This document shows, one piece after another, positions 1 to 7,884 of a stretch of DNA of 23,003 nucleotides. Under the pieces are notes generated by a model. The model searched no databases. It was not told the origin of the DNA and saw only the letters and a program-made list of their open reading frames with translations. The stretch is from IMG/VR virus record IMGVR_UViG_3300045912_000110, positions 1-23,003 of that record. The stretch is one strand, 5' to 3'. The stretch's first letter is position 1, and each line of letters begins with the position of its first letter. The stretch comes from a virus. The position numbers and the translations under genes were made by a program.

Positions 1-1
1 T

Positions 2-1165
2 TATAAGTCAACCGCTAATAAGATTATTAATCAGGGTGGAACTTCCTCAGGGAAGACGTATAGTATCTTACAGGTATTGTTTACTAAGTTGGTTGAAAAA
101 GGCGGCAAGATTGCAACAGTTGTAGGACAGGATATACCCAATCTGAAAGCCGGGGCACTCCGGGACGCATTAGATATTTATTCAGGATCAGAATTTCTTC
201 AGAAATTTGTAAAGTATTACAACCGGACGGATAGGATCTTTGGGTTAAGGAATGGTTCACTGATTGAATTTAAAAGCTATAGCAGCGCACAGGATGCAAA
301 GTCAGGTAAGAGGGACTACTTATTCGTCAACGAGGCCAACGGGGTTCCTAAGCCTATCTACGATGAACTATCATTAAGAACCAAGGAGCAGGAGTACCTG
401 GATTATAATCCTAATACTCATTTTTGGGTACACGATGAATTGATAGGAAGCGCAGGGGTTGAGTTGTTTATATCTGATCATAGGCATAATCCTTTCTGCC
501 ATAAAAAGGTAAGAGAGAAGATTGAGGCGTTAAAAGATAAAGACTACGAATTATGGAAGGTTTACGCCCGTGGATTAACAGGAAAGATAGAAGGGTTGAT
601 ATTTAGAAACTGGGATTTGGTTGATTCAATCCCGGTAGATGCGAAGTTTATAGGCACAGGTCTTGACTTTGGATTTACCAACGACCCTACCGCCTGCGTA
701 GAAGTGTATATGCAGAATGGAGAGTTATATCTTAATGAACTGATTTATCAGACAGGCCTAACAAACCCTGAGATATGCTCACGGCTTGATCAACTGGGAT
801 ACAACAGAAAGAAATCTATTGTAGCAGATTCATCGGAACCAAAATCTATAAAGGAAATATCCGGTTTAGGGTTCAATATAGAAGCAGCCGAGAAAGGCCC
901 GGATAGTGTACTAGCTTCTATTGATATTTTAAAACGATATAAGTTGAACGTGACTAGAAATTCTGTTAACTTACGCAAGGAGTTGAATAACTATAAGTGG
1001 AGAGTTGATAAGTTAACAAACAATACTCTTAACGAACCTGTGGACGCTTTTAATCACTGTATAGACGCGGTTCGTTATGTCGGTCTTAATAAATTAAAGA
1101 TTCACCAATCGGTACCAACTAAATTTAGTGTGCATTTAAGAATGAAGAGTGGAAAAGTATGGTGA
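2..1165 (+). CDS. terL: Phage terminase large subunit (5' truncated by window edge)
   Basis: Large terminase: the ATPase that drives DNA into the prohead and the nuclease that cuts the concatemer. The frame is open from base 2, and the first codons already carry the Walker A motif (GGTSSGKT, bases 35-58), so the true start lies upstream; the TTG at base 77 is not the start. A Walker B segment (DYLFVNEAN, about 314-340) supplies the catalytic Glu. The RNase H-like nuclease half begins near base 655 with GLDFGFTNDPTA, followed by VADSSEPKS and a late acidic motif DAFNHCIDAVRY, giving the expected three acidic clusters. The pattern fits the PBSX/Terminase_3 type. Only a few N-terminal residues appear to be missing. 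The small terminase subunit is expected just left of the window. The next gene starts 39 bases downstream. Confidence 0.93.
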   Translation, partial: YKSTANKIINQGGTSSGKTYSILQVLFTKLVEKGGKIATVVGQDIPNLKAGALRDALDIYSGSEFLQKFVKYYNRTDRIFGLRNGSLIEFKSYSSAQDAKSGKRDYLFVNEANGVPKPIYDELSLRTKEQEYLDYNPNTHFWVHDELIGSAGVELFISDHRHNPFCHKKVREKIEALKDKDYELWKVYARGLTGKIEGLIFRNWDLVDSIPVDAKFIGTGLDFGFTNDPTACVEVYMQNGELYLNELIYQTGLTNPEICSRLDQLGYNRKKSIVADSSEPKSIKEISGLGFNIEAAEKGPDSVLASIDILKRYKLNVTRNSVNLRKELNNYKWRVDKLTNNTLNEPVDAFNHCIDAVRYVGLNKLKIHQSVPTKFSVHLRMKSGKVW

Positions 1166-1204
1166 AGATAGAAATCCAAAATTTTCTCTTATACATTCTA
1201 GCAT

Positions 1205-1891
1205 ATGAAGCAATACACATTCGAAGGAAAAGAAGTTAGCATTCCTGAATCATGGCACGAGGTTACAGTTGAACAGGCTATGAAGATGCTGGTGTGTGAA
1301 GATGAATCGGAAATGGTTGCAGTATTTATAAACCTTCCTACGCATCAGGTGCGACTATCTAAAGACCTCGTTTCTTATTTCGCCATAAAGAACACTATAT
1401 CTAAATTCATTCAGGAGAAACTACCCGTTTCAAAGCCTACTAAATTTGTATTTAACAAAGAAGTAGTACAGCTACCATCGGACTTGGGAGAGGCAACGAT
1501 AGGACAATACGAAGATTTAAAGATGCTGTGTAATGAGTATTTTAAAGGTGAACAAATAACCGACTTAAATTATTCTTTATCATTCTACGTTAAAATGGTT
1601 GCCATCTATCTACAGCCTGTAGTAGATAAATCCAGTTACGATTATAAAAGAGCCGAACAGCTAGAATCTGACTTATACAATTGCTCTGTCGTGGAGGTGG
1701 CAGAATGGGGAACTTTTTTTATTCAGAAATTCACCGAATTGAGCAATGGCATTCTGAACGGTGTGCTTCAGTCGGATATACTTCAGAAGAAGAACAGGCC
1801 GGGTTTCCGGATATTCCAAAAATGTTTGGATTTCAGTTCACGTTATTTTCAATCACTAATGGAGACTTTCAGAAGCAGGATTACATCTTAG
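1205..1891 (+). CDS. Tail assembly chaperone, zero-frame product (gpG-like)
   Basis: A 228-residue soluble protein with no signal peptide or membrane segment. The N-terminus (EGKEVSIPESWHEVTVEQAMKM) resembles the opening of Bacteroidota phage tail assembly chaperones, which coat the tape measure protein during tail assembly. Function is inferred from that resemblance and from the overlapping -1 frame. The zero frame crosses a 7-T run at 1714-1720 positioned as T TTT TTT, an ideal -1 slippery heptamer, about 170 codons in. After the slip point the zero frame continues for 56 codons to TAG at 1891, while the -1 frame continues to 1992. This is the lambda G/GT arrangement. ATG 1205 is the first good start after terL. 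It lies far from the tape measure (7885), which is unusual for this gene but fits the rearranged order of this phage. An alternative is a plain hypothetical protein with a sequencing indel in the T run. Confidence 0.6.
   Translation: MKQYTFEGKEVSIPESWHEVTVEQAMKMLVCEDESEMVAVFINLPTHQVRLSKDLVSYFAIKNTISKFIQEKLPVSKPTKFVFNKEVVQLPSDLGEATIGQYEDLKMLCNEYFKGEQITDLNYSLSFYVKMVAIYLQPVVDKSSYDYKRAEQLESDLYNCSVVEVAEWGTFFIQKFTELSNGILNGVLQSDILQKKNRPGFRIFQKCLDFSSRYFQSLMETFRSRITS
1714..1720 (+). promoter_or_regulatory. Candidate -1 programmed ribosomal frameshift slippery site
   Basis: Seven T residues are read in the zero frame as the last base of ACT followed by TTT TTT, which satisfies the X XXY YYZ rule exactly. 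A -1 slip enters the frame that stays open to 1992. It is the only in-frame heptamer of this kind that I found in the overlap (1672-1891). Confidence 0.6.
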
Positions 1892-1992
1892 AGCAACCTG
1901 TTTACCGTATATATCATTATCTGCAATATCTTTCTCATAAATCAGATAAAGAAAGAAATCTAGCAGATATATTTAAAATGAAAAGAAAATAG
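1720..1992 (+). CDS. Tail assembly chaperone, -1 frameshift extension (gpT-like domain)
   Basis: This is the -1 frame segment joined to the upstream gene by slippage at 1714-1720; the product would be about 262 residues (172 from the zero frame plus 90 here). The frame is open from 1672 and contains no ATG until deep inside (PKMFGF), so independent initiation is unlikely. The sequence reads like real protein: an acidic segment, then PDIPKMFGFQFTLFSITNGD, then a Tyr-rich helical region (PVYRIYHYLQYLSHKSDKE). The F-G-x-F-x-T-x-x-x-I-x-x-G-D pattern resembles the T domain of Bacteroidota phage tail chaperones, which recruits the tail tube protein. If the 7-T run were really 8 T, the two parts would form one uninterrupted gene, so a homopolymer error is the main alternative. 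Confidence 0.58.
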   Translation, partial: YSEIHRIEQWHSERCASVGYTSEEEQAGFPDIPKMFGFQFTLFSITNGDFQKQDYILEQPVYRIYHYLQYLSHKSDKERNLADIFKMKRK

Positions 1993-2020
1993 TAATTTTA
2001 TTTCGAGATGCGTAAAAACT

Positions 2021-2479
2021 ATGCTATACGAATCGCTATATAATTTACTTAAAGATATATCTGACAATATCGGATTCGATAATGAATTCAGTCACGGTAG
2101 GGGATCAGATATAAATGTTTTCTCCAAACAGGATAAGTCCGTTCTGATCTGGTTGTCTCCGATCCGTAAAACTTTTACATTTCCCAATCAAGGCAGCAGG
2201 ATGTTCTCTAATTGGGCCGTTGAACTGGCCTTCTACATGAAGGACCAGAAGGATGCCAATAACGACCAGTCCAGGGAGATATTGCAAACGACAGATAAGG
2301 TATCTACAAAATATTTAATCGATTTACAAAACAGGCTGGTAGAGTTAGATAATGTGTTTGACGAAGTTTCTATACAGGGAAGCCAGCAACCTTTTATTAA
2401 AGTCACCACGCATGTACTTACCGGACATCTGGTAACATTTCAGTTAAACCTTCCAGACGACTTCCATTATTGCCCATGA
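2021..2479 (+). CDS. Putative tail completion/terminator-like protein
   Basis: A 152-residue soluble protein; I do not recognise a named family with certainty. It opens with an amphipathic helix (MLYESLYNLLKDISDNIGF) and continues with an alternating beta pattern (SVLIWLSPIRKTFTF, WAVELAFYMKD), then a long helix and a final beta segment (PFIKVTTHVLTGHLVTFQL). Size, fold pattern and position next to a gp10-like protein match small tail terminator or completion proteins that sit between neck and tail in siphoviruses. The stop overlaps the next start as ATGA (2476-2479), so translation is probably coupled. Function is inferred mainly from neighbourhood. Confidence 0.5.
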   Translation: MLYESLYNLLKDISDNIGFDNEFSHGRGSDINVFSKQDKSVLIWLSPIRKTFTFPNQGSRMFSNWAVELAFYMKDQKDANNDQSREILQTTDKVSTKYLIDLQNRLVELDNVFDEVSIQGSQQPFIKVTTHVLTGHLVTFQLNLPDDFHYCP

Positions 2480-2937
2480 CAATAGCTGAATATTTTACAG
2501 AAGTAGGATTACAGGTTCAACTGGACTTGCGCAATAATCTTACCGCAAACAATCGTAATGCATCAGGAAGAACATCAGAGAGTATAGAGTTTCTTGTCTC
2601 AGAGGGCCGGGATAAGATATTATTTCAGGTCACAGCTAACTCAAACATAAACTACCTTCAGGACGGAAGAGGGCCAACGCAGAATGACGGCCCTGGCCAC
2701 GTTAAAGAAGGGATCAGGCAATGGATAAAGGATAAAGGAATACAGTCTAATCTTCCTGAAGAGTCTTTAGTGTTTCTAATCTCAAAGAAGATTCACGAGG
2801 TTGGCTACAGGGGAACTCCCGGACTAATCTCTGGTGTCATTAACGATGATTTACTGGCAGATATGGAAGAGAATGTACTGTCTATTGCCCGTAATGAAAT
2901 AGTAAGAGAACTTAGAAATGTAATAATTAAGTCATGA
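2476..2937 (+). CDS. Putative HK97 gp10-like neck/tail morphogenesis protein
   Basis: I place the start at ATG 2476, which overlaps the previous stop as ATGA; a TTG two codons earlier is a less likely start. The 153-residue product has an N-terminal helix (FTEVGLQVQLDLRNNL), then ASGRTSESIEF, a loop YLQDGRGPT, a helix KEGIRQWIKDKG and a long C-terminal helix. The order A-S-G-x-x-x-x-S-I followed by YLQxGRGPT and an x-x-I-x-x-W-I helix is characteristic of small head-tail joining or tail completion proteins of the HK97 gp10 / gpS type. The next gene again starts in an ATGA overlap (2934-2937). Confidence 0.55.
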   Translation: MTIAEYFTEVGLQVQLDLRNNLTANNRNASGRTSESIEFLVSEGRDKILFQVTANSNINYLQDGRGPTQNDGPGHVKEGIRQWIKDKGIQSNLPEESLVFLISKKIHEVGYRGTPGLISGVINDDLLADMEENVLSIARNEIVRELRNVIIKS

Positions 2938-5405
2938 GTTTAACAATAATATCACGCCCTCAAAAGGATTTATATGTCAACAATCCTCCGGGGGTGTACG
3001 AAGAACCGTACTATAATTCCAGATGGGTGTCTGCTCACCTGCCAGTACAATATAAAATTAAAAATACTAAATGGCCTGTTAACAGCGACGATGATGTAGA
3101 TAGTATCTGTTCGGTAAGCAATAACAATGGATTAGCTTTAATTCAGCTATGCAGCACTTACGAGACTTATTTGGCCCTATCTTACGTTAAGATAGAAAAC
3201 TCTTCTGTAGCCTCATATAATGGAGTCTGGCAAATACTGGATATGGTTACACCTACATCCTTTATTATTTCGGCTTCGTTTGCCGGAACGGCAACCGGAA
3301 CGGTTCAAAGATATTATAATAATTATCATAACATAGTTAAGGTGTATGCCGGAATTCCTTCTTACCACCAATACGAAAGTGAAGACCCGATGAGCCTGAT
3401 AGCTCAACTAAAGATTGTGCCGGATGGCAATAATGTATCCATTGTAGATATATCAGGTCTTATTCAGACTAAAGTTAATTGCGATAACGACCTTAATCAG
3501 ATAAGTAAACCAAATGACCTGAATGCGTGGACTGGATTTTATATAGAGTACACAGAGAGCTATGACGAATCAGACGGGTTTCGGGTATCTACTTTTACAG
3601 ATAATTTTATAACAGACACAGCAGAAGAATGCAACATTGAAAATATAATTCAGAATGGCGATTTCAATACAGACTTATCCGGGTGGACTAATGTATCATC
3701 CGGGTCAACGTTTGTATATGACTCAGGGAAAGCTTCGGCAACAAGGGCAGGTAACACAATGAGTAGTATATTGATGCAACAGGTAGATTTTATTCAGGGA
3801 ATGCCATATAACATACAAGCAACTGTTACTATTAATGAGCCGAGTCTAATAAAATTTACAATATATTTATTTAAAGATTCATTCCTTACAGCGTCAATAA
3901 TATATAGCAATTATATATGGGGTGCGCAACATATATCACTTACAATTACGCCGGATAAAAATTATGTAGGCATAGGATTTAGAATTTCGTCATTCGGGGG
4001 AAACCCCAACCAAAAGGTATCGCTCGATAATATTAGCGCAACAGCTTTAGATTGTACATACTACGGATTTGCAATTAATGGAGTAAGGCAATTTCAAAAT
4101 AAGATAGGCGGGAACTTCGGAGACTATGTTCAGAATTTTAATAATGAAGTTGTTTTAAATAAATTCCTAACATTCTTCAGCGAACCAAGATATTTTAAGG
4201 GTCAGTATTTCGATTTATCAACAATAATTCCTAAGTCAACATTTGATCGAACAGATAATAATAGGCTATATTATCAGGTAAAAGAATATGATTCATCCGG
4301 TAATGAGATTCAAAGACATGATATAGAGCTGTTGCCTAAAGACGATGGTGTTTATAGGTTGCCTGTTTCGGATTTAAGTCTTAATCCTGACACAGATAGT
4401 TTTTCTGTGCAAATTTATCAACTGCCAACTAATAAGTTTACACAGGGTAACGACGGAACATTTGAATACTCCGATCATCCTTTAGGAAATCCTCCTTCAG
4501 ACTGGGGGTTGATTCGTAACTCAGGAATTATAAATGGGTCTTTAGGCAGAACCATAACTAAGTTTCATTCCGGAGGGGCTTCATTGATTATGGCACTAAA
4601 TACTGGTGGTTATGTTCCAGGGATACACTTCATGTGGTCAACAACTACGGGTATAACAGTACAGCCAAATAAAGACTATATACTGGAAGGGTATGTACTA
4701 TCTCTGTGTTCCCCATCATACGTAACAGGTAAAATTTATATGCTCCCTATAACAGCAGGTACAACATATACAGTTGTTAAGGCTGCGGATATGGAATTAT
4801 TTGGACAAAATTGGTTTTATTTCAAAGTAATATTGAATACCGGAAATAATACAAGTATAAATGTGGGTGGGGTTATTGAATATTTTAGCGCAACCGGAAC
4901 AGGTGGTGGTAACGTGTGGTTTGACGATGTTACAATAAAAGGGCCGATTGAAAACCTTTCAGAGATAAAGACTATCAATGTTGATAATAATTGTTCGAGA
5001 CAAAATATTTATCTCACATGGCTAAATAGTTTAGGGGGGTGGGAGTACTGGAATTTCACAGCCGAAAAAGACTATAGTGAAGACATTTTGGAAAGCACAA
5101 GTATTTCCAGAGACATATTAAATGACTGGGACAATACCTTTATCAATGGGGAAACGCAGGACGATTATATAAGAATTCAGTCCGTCCCAAAAGTTCTTGT
5201 AAGGTCGCAATTCATGACAAGAGATGAAGTAGAAGCTGTTAAGAATATTAAGACAGCTATTAGAGTTCAGGAGATAAGGAGCGACAATTCAAAGGTAACA
5301 GTACTTGTTGATAAAAGTAGTTTTAGGTATAAATCAGATGGAGATAAATTATTTAGTATAGAATTTGAAATTACTTATCCGAATACAATTATTCAAACGC
5401 AATGA
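2934..5405 (+). CDS. Large tail protein with carbohydrate-binding-like modules
   Basis: An 823-residue virion protein, probably in the distal tail or receptor-contacting part. Visible parts in order: an N-terminal region with GVYEEPYYNSRWVSA; a SYNGVW module around residues 75-125 that recurs in the 737-residue protein two genes downstream; a first jelly-roll-like module about 237-375 that starts IQNGDFNTDLSGW and ends KVSLDNIS; a middle domain 400-500; a second jelly-roll-like module about 505-660 ending NVWFDDVTIKG; and a C-terminal domain with YLTWLNSLGGWEYWNF, common in Bacteroidota phage tail proteins. The paired GDF..GW starts and (L/F)D(N/D) ends resemble CBM4/9-type folds, suggesting glycan binding. 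No enzyme motif is visible. It lies in an ATGA-linked chain with both neighbours. Confidence 0.6.
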   Translation: MSLTIISRPQKDLYVNNPPGVYEEPYYNSRWVSAHLPVQYKIKNTKWPVNSDDDVDSICSVSNNNGLALIQLCSTYETYLALSYVKIENSSVASYNGVWQILDMVTPTSFIISASFAGTATGTVQRYYNNYHNIVKVYAGIPSYHQYESEDPMSLIAQLKIVPDGNNVSIVDISGLIQTKVNCDNDLNQISKPNDLNAWTGFYIEYTESYDESDGFRVSTFTDNFITDTAEECNIENIIQNGDFNTDLSGWTNVSSGSTFVYDSGKASATRAGNTMSSILMQQVDFIQGMPYNIQATVTINEPSLIKFTIYLFKDSFLTASIIYSNYIWGAQHISLTITPDKNYVGIGFRISSFGGNPNQKVSLDNISATALDCTYYGFAINGVRQFQNKIGGNFGDYVQNFNNEVVLNKFLTFFSEPRYFKGQYFDLSTIIPKSTFDRTDNNRLYYQVKEYDSSGNEIQRHDIELLPKDDGVYRLPVSDLSLNPDTDSFSVQIYQLPTNKFTQGNDGTFEYSDHPLGNPPSDWGLIRNSGIINGSLGRTITKFHSGGASLIMALNTGGYVPGIHFMWSTTTGITVQPNKDYILEGYVLSLCSPSYVTGKIYMLPITAGTTYTVVKAADMELFGQNWFYFKVILNTGNNTSINVGGVIEYFSATGTGGGNVWFDDVTIKGPIENLSEIKTINVDNNCSRQNIYLTWLNSLGGWEYWNFTAEKDYSEDILESTSISRDILNDWDNTFINGETQDDYIRIQSVPKVLVRSQFMTRDEVEAVKNIKTAIRVQEIRSDNSKVTVLVDKSSFRYKSDGDKLFSIEFEITYPNTIIQTQ

Positions 5406-5596
5406 TAGAGATTTTAAAGGCGTGGTTTAAATGGATCTTTATTAAGCAGGATTACCGGGCAAAGAAGAGATTTGTAATATGTAGGACTTGTCATAATAAT
5501 AAGTCAGGCATATGTGTAGCCTGCGGTTGTGTGATCCGGGCAAAAGCAAGATGTGAAATTTGTGACTGTGAAAAATGGCATTATCTATCCAAATAA
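5402..5596 (+). CDS. Small eight-cysteine zinc-ribbon-like protein
   Basis: A 64-residue protein with a basic, aromatic N-terminus (KAWFKWIF) and eight cysteines: CxxC at 27/30, CxxCxC at 38/41/43 and CxxCxC at 51/54/56. Spacing suggests two four-Cys metal sites, probably zinc; a 2Fe-2S site is less likely. Small proteins with a GICxxCGC core are common in Bacteroidota phage tail operons, but I know of no proven function. It starts in an ATGA overlap with the preceding tail gene and its end overlaps the next gene by 22 bases, so it is made with the tail proteins. It may be a tail assembly factor or a minor virion component. Confidence 0.75.
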   Translation: MIEILKAWFKWIFIKQDYRAKKRFVICRTCHNNKSGICVACGCVIRAKARCEICDCEKWHYLSK

Positions 5597-7788
5597 ATAA
5601 CGATAAGTTTCTCGATTTAAGCAAAAGGGAATATGTTGCATTATCCTATCAGGTGTTTGATCTTGGTAAGCTAGAATCAAGGCAAGGAGCTTTCACCAAT
5701 GATTTTGACATCCCCAATACAGACTATAATAGGGCTTTATTAGGATACGCTACTGAGGATAATATTTACCAACCGGAATTTAGCGCTACAAAGAAGATTC
5801 CGGCACGTGTGTACAACAATAATATCATGGTTAGTGATGGGTTTATTCAGATTGTAGAATTCTCACTTAAGACAATCAGGATATGTTTCTTTGGGGATAA
5901 CGTAAACATATGGGAAGCCATCAAAGGGAAGAAGCTAAAAGAAATAGACCTTAGTTATTTAAGACATGTGTACAATGCTACGAATGTTATCAATTCATTC
6001 GGTAATACATCAGGGTATATTTATCTGCCAATCGACTACGGTAATTTTACAGCCAGAACGCTAAGGCAGATTAACGCTGGTGAAATATTCCCGGCAATAT
6101 TTGTAGATGATATAACTAAGGGGATATTTAGGCAGGCCGGATTTAAGGTATCCGGATCTTTACTTAGCAGGTCGCTATATAAGAAGTCTGTTATTCCGTT
6201 TACTAATGCTGAGTTTGGATATTCAGACGATTTTGCTACTAGAAAAAGTTTCTATGCAATAAATAGAAGTGCGCCCCCTGTAATACCTGCTTCATCAAAT
6301 CAAAAATATAACTTTAACGAAACTATTAATTTTTTCGGAGGTAAACTATATAGTAATGAATTATTCGATCTTTCAACGGATAGATATACGGCCGATGAAA
6401 TGTATGCAATTAATATATCCTTTGGATATAACTATAGAGCACTTATTATGGAAAATTTTCCCTTAGTTGAAAGGCCTATTTTAAAGATATATAAAAATGG
6501 AGTACAAGCGTATAGCACAACAGCAGCTTCTATTGATTTGCAACAAATAATTGTTTTTCCGGGGGATTATTTTGAATTTTACATACACAACCACAATCCG
6601 GCAAACCCAAATATAAAAGTAAGGGCATGGGCAAGGATTATAGTTTTTAAGGAGATTATTCCCGGATCAATTGTTTTCCCTGAGATTGCCTTACCTGATA
6701 TGAGTCAGACTGATTTCATAAAGTGGTTAATCTATAGATTTAATTTATTAATTACAGTTGATTCATTCACTAACACAGTTTATCTTGATCAATTCAATGA
6801 TATTAAATTTAATGCTGTTGATGATTGGAGCGATAAAGTTGATTTGAAAAAAGAACCAAAAATAGATAAAGCAAAAATTGTTAGTAACTACGCAAAGAGG
6901 AATATTGGGAAATATACATTAGATGAAAGTGACTTCCTTCAAACGGCATATAGCTCATCCAATAATGGATTAGCGTTTGGCTCAGGAGTATTTAATATAG
7001 ATAACGATTTTTTACCTGACGAAAAGGATATTTTTGAAACGCCTTTTTCAGGAACATTTATAAATCCTGCTTTTGGAATAAATAAAATCAAGCTTCCTTA
7101 TATTCCTAGGTATATAGTAGAGAAAGGTGTAACTCTATCATTTCAGAGCTCTAACACCTCAAACGAAGGAGGTTTTTTACGTTTCACAATTAGTGGACTA
7201 CCTTCATTTAAAGAAAGAGATCGGATTCAAATAACTAATGCTAGCGAGACTTCTTATAATGGTGTATGGGAGATATTATATAAGTTTTCAGATATTTCGT
7301 TTTATGTGGGCGTTCCTTATGTTGCTGGCTCAAGCGGAGATATTAAATTTTTTCCATCAGATATTAATGTTCCAGCCCCTCGGTGTCTAACCGTATATGG
7401 GCTTGTTGATCTAATTCAAATAAGCGATACGGTTTCTTTAGAAATTATGGGGCAAACAGTAACAGAAATACCTTTCTCTTATTTCTTTAAGGGGACATAT
7501 GGCTGGGGAATAGATGATTTTAAAGAATCATTAGCATTTTCCATACAGAATATTCCGGAGCCTAACGATAATGGTGCATTTGAAACGGATTATGCCGACT
7601 TAATAAATGCACTCAATAATCCAGAAATGAGGATAGCCTATTTACGAATAAACCAGTTAGATATTATTAACCTTAAATTCCTTCAAAAAAAATATATAGA
7701 AAGATTTGGCGGGTATTTCTATCTTAACCTATTGGATGAATATGATGGTTCCGGGGATTCTGTCTTGTGTGAACTGGTTAAGATTTAA
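5575..7788 (+). CDS. Large tail tip/baseplate-associated protein
   Basis: A 737-residue soluble protein. The N-terminal 130 residues (LDLSKREYVALSYQVFDLGKL, then GAFTNDFDIPNTDYNRALLGY, then a beta-rich block ending FFGDNVNIWEAIKGKKL) match the opening of tail tip or hub proteins in Bacteroidota siphoviruses. The middle is beta-rich, and around residues 395-450 there is a FIKWLIYRFNLLITVD helix-strand unit. Residues about 530-590 carry the same SYNGVW module as the 823-residue protein. The C-terminus ends in a mixed alpha/beta stretch (LRINQLDIINLKFLQKKYIERFGGYFYLN). It lies directly upstream of the tape measure gene, with a 96-base gap, which supports a role at the tail tip, functionally like gpJ or Dit/Tal. 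The exact role is inferred. Confidence 0.55.
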   Translation: MALSIQINNDKFLDLSKREYVALSYQVFDLGKLESRQGAFTNDFDIPNTDYNRALLGYATEDNIYQPEFSATKKIPARVYNNNIMVSDGFIQIVEFSLKTIRICFFGDNVNIWEAIKGKKLKEIDLSYLRHVYNATNVINSFGNTSGYIYLPIDYGNFTARTLRQINAGEIFPAIFVDDITKGIFRQAGFKVSGSLLSRSLYKKSVIPFTNAEFGYSDDFATRKSFYAINRSAPPVIPASSNQKYNFNETINFFGGKLYSNELFDLSTDRYTADEMYAINISFGYNYRALIMENFPLVERPILKIYKNGVQAYSTTAASIDLQQIIVFPGDYFEFYIHNHNPANPNIKVRAWARIIVFKEIIPGSIVFPEIALPDMSQTDFIKWLIYRFNLLITVDSFTNTVYLDQFNDIKFNAVDDWSDKVDLKKEPKIDKAKIVSNYAKRNIGKYTLDESDFLQTAYSSSNNGLAFGSGVFNIDNDFLPDEKDIFETPFSGTFINPAFGINKIKLPYIPRYIVEKGVTLSFQSSNTSNEGGFLRFTISGLPSFKERDRIQITNASETSYNGVWEILYKFSDISFYVGVPYVAGSSGDIKFFPSDINVPAPRCLTVYGLVDLIQISDTVSLEIMGQTVTEIPFSYFFKGTYGWGIDDFKESLAFSIQNIPEPNDNGAFETDYADLINALNNPEMRIAYLRINQLDIINLKFLQKKYIERFGGYFYLNLLDEYDGSGDSVLCELVKI

Positions 7789-7792
7789 TATC

Positions 7793-7812
7793 TAACCAAA
7801 TACCTCTGGTTA
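7793..7812. other. Short inverted repeat before the tape measure gene
   Basis: TAACCA and TGGTTA form a perfect 6-bp inverted repeat around an 8-base loop just after the stop at 7788. There is no T tract, so it is not a convincing terminator. It could be a weak mRNA end or an operator. Confidence 0.25.
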
Positions 7813-7853
7813 AATTATTAATAGTACACTATTTAAGTATGATATTATTTTAC

Positions 7854-7861
7854 TATATTTA
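7854..7861 (+). promoter_or_regulatory. Weak candidate promoter -7 element upstream of tape measure
   Basis: TATATTTA matches seven of eight positions of the Bacteroidota -7 motif TAnnTTTG and lies 23 bases before the tape measure ATG. A TTTA at 7832-7835 sits 18 bases upstream in the place of the -33 element. This is the first real gap in the gene chain, so a promoter is plausible, but the match is imperfect in AT-rich DNA. Confidence 0.25.
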
Positions 7862-7884
7862 CTCTATATAGTAAGTAGATTAAA

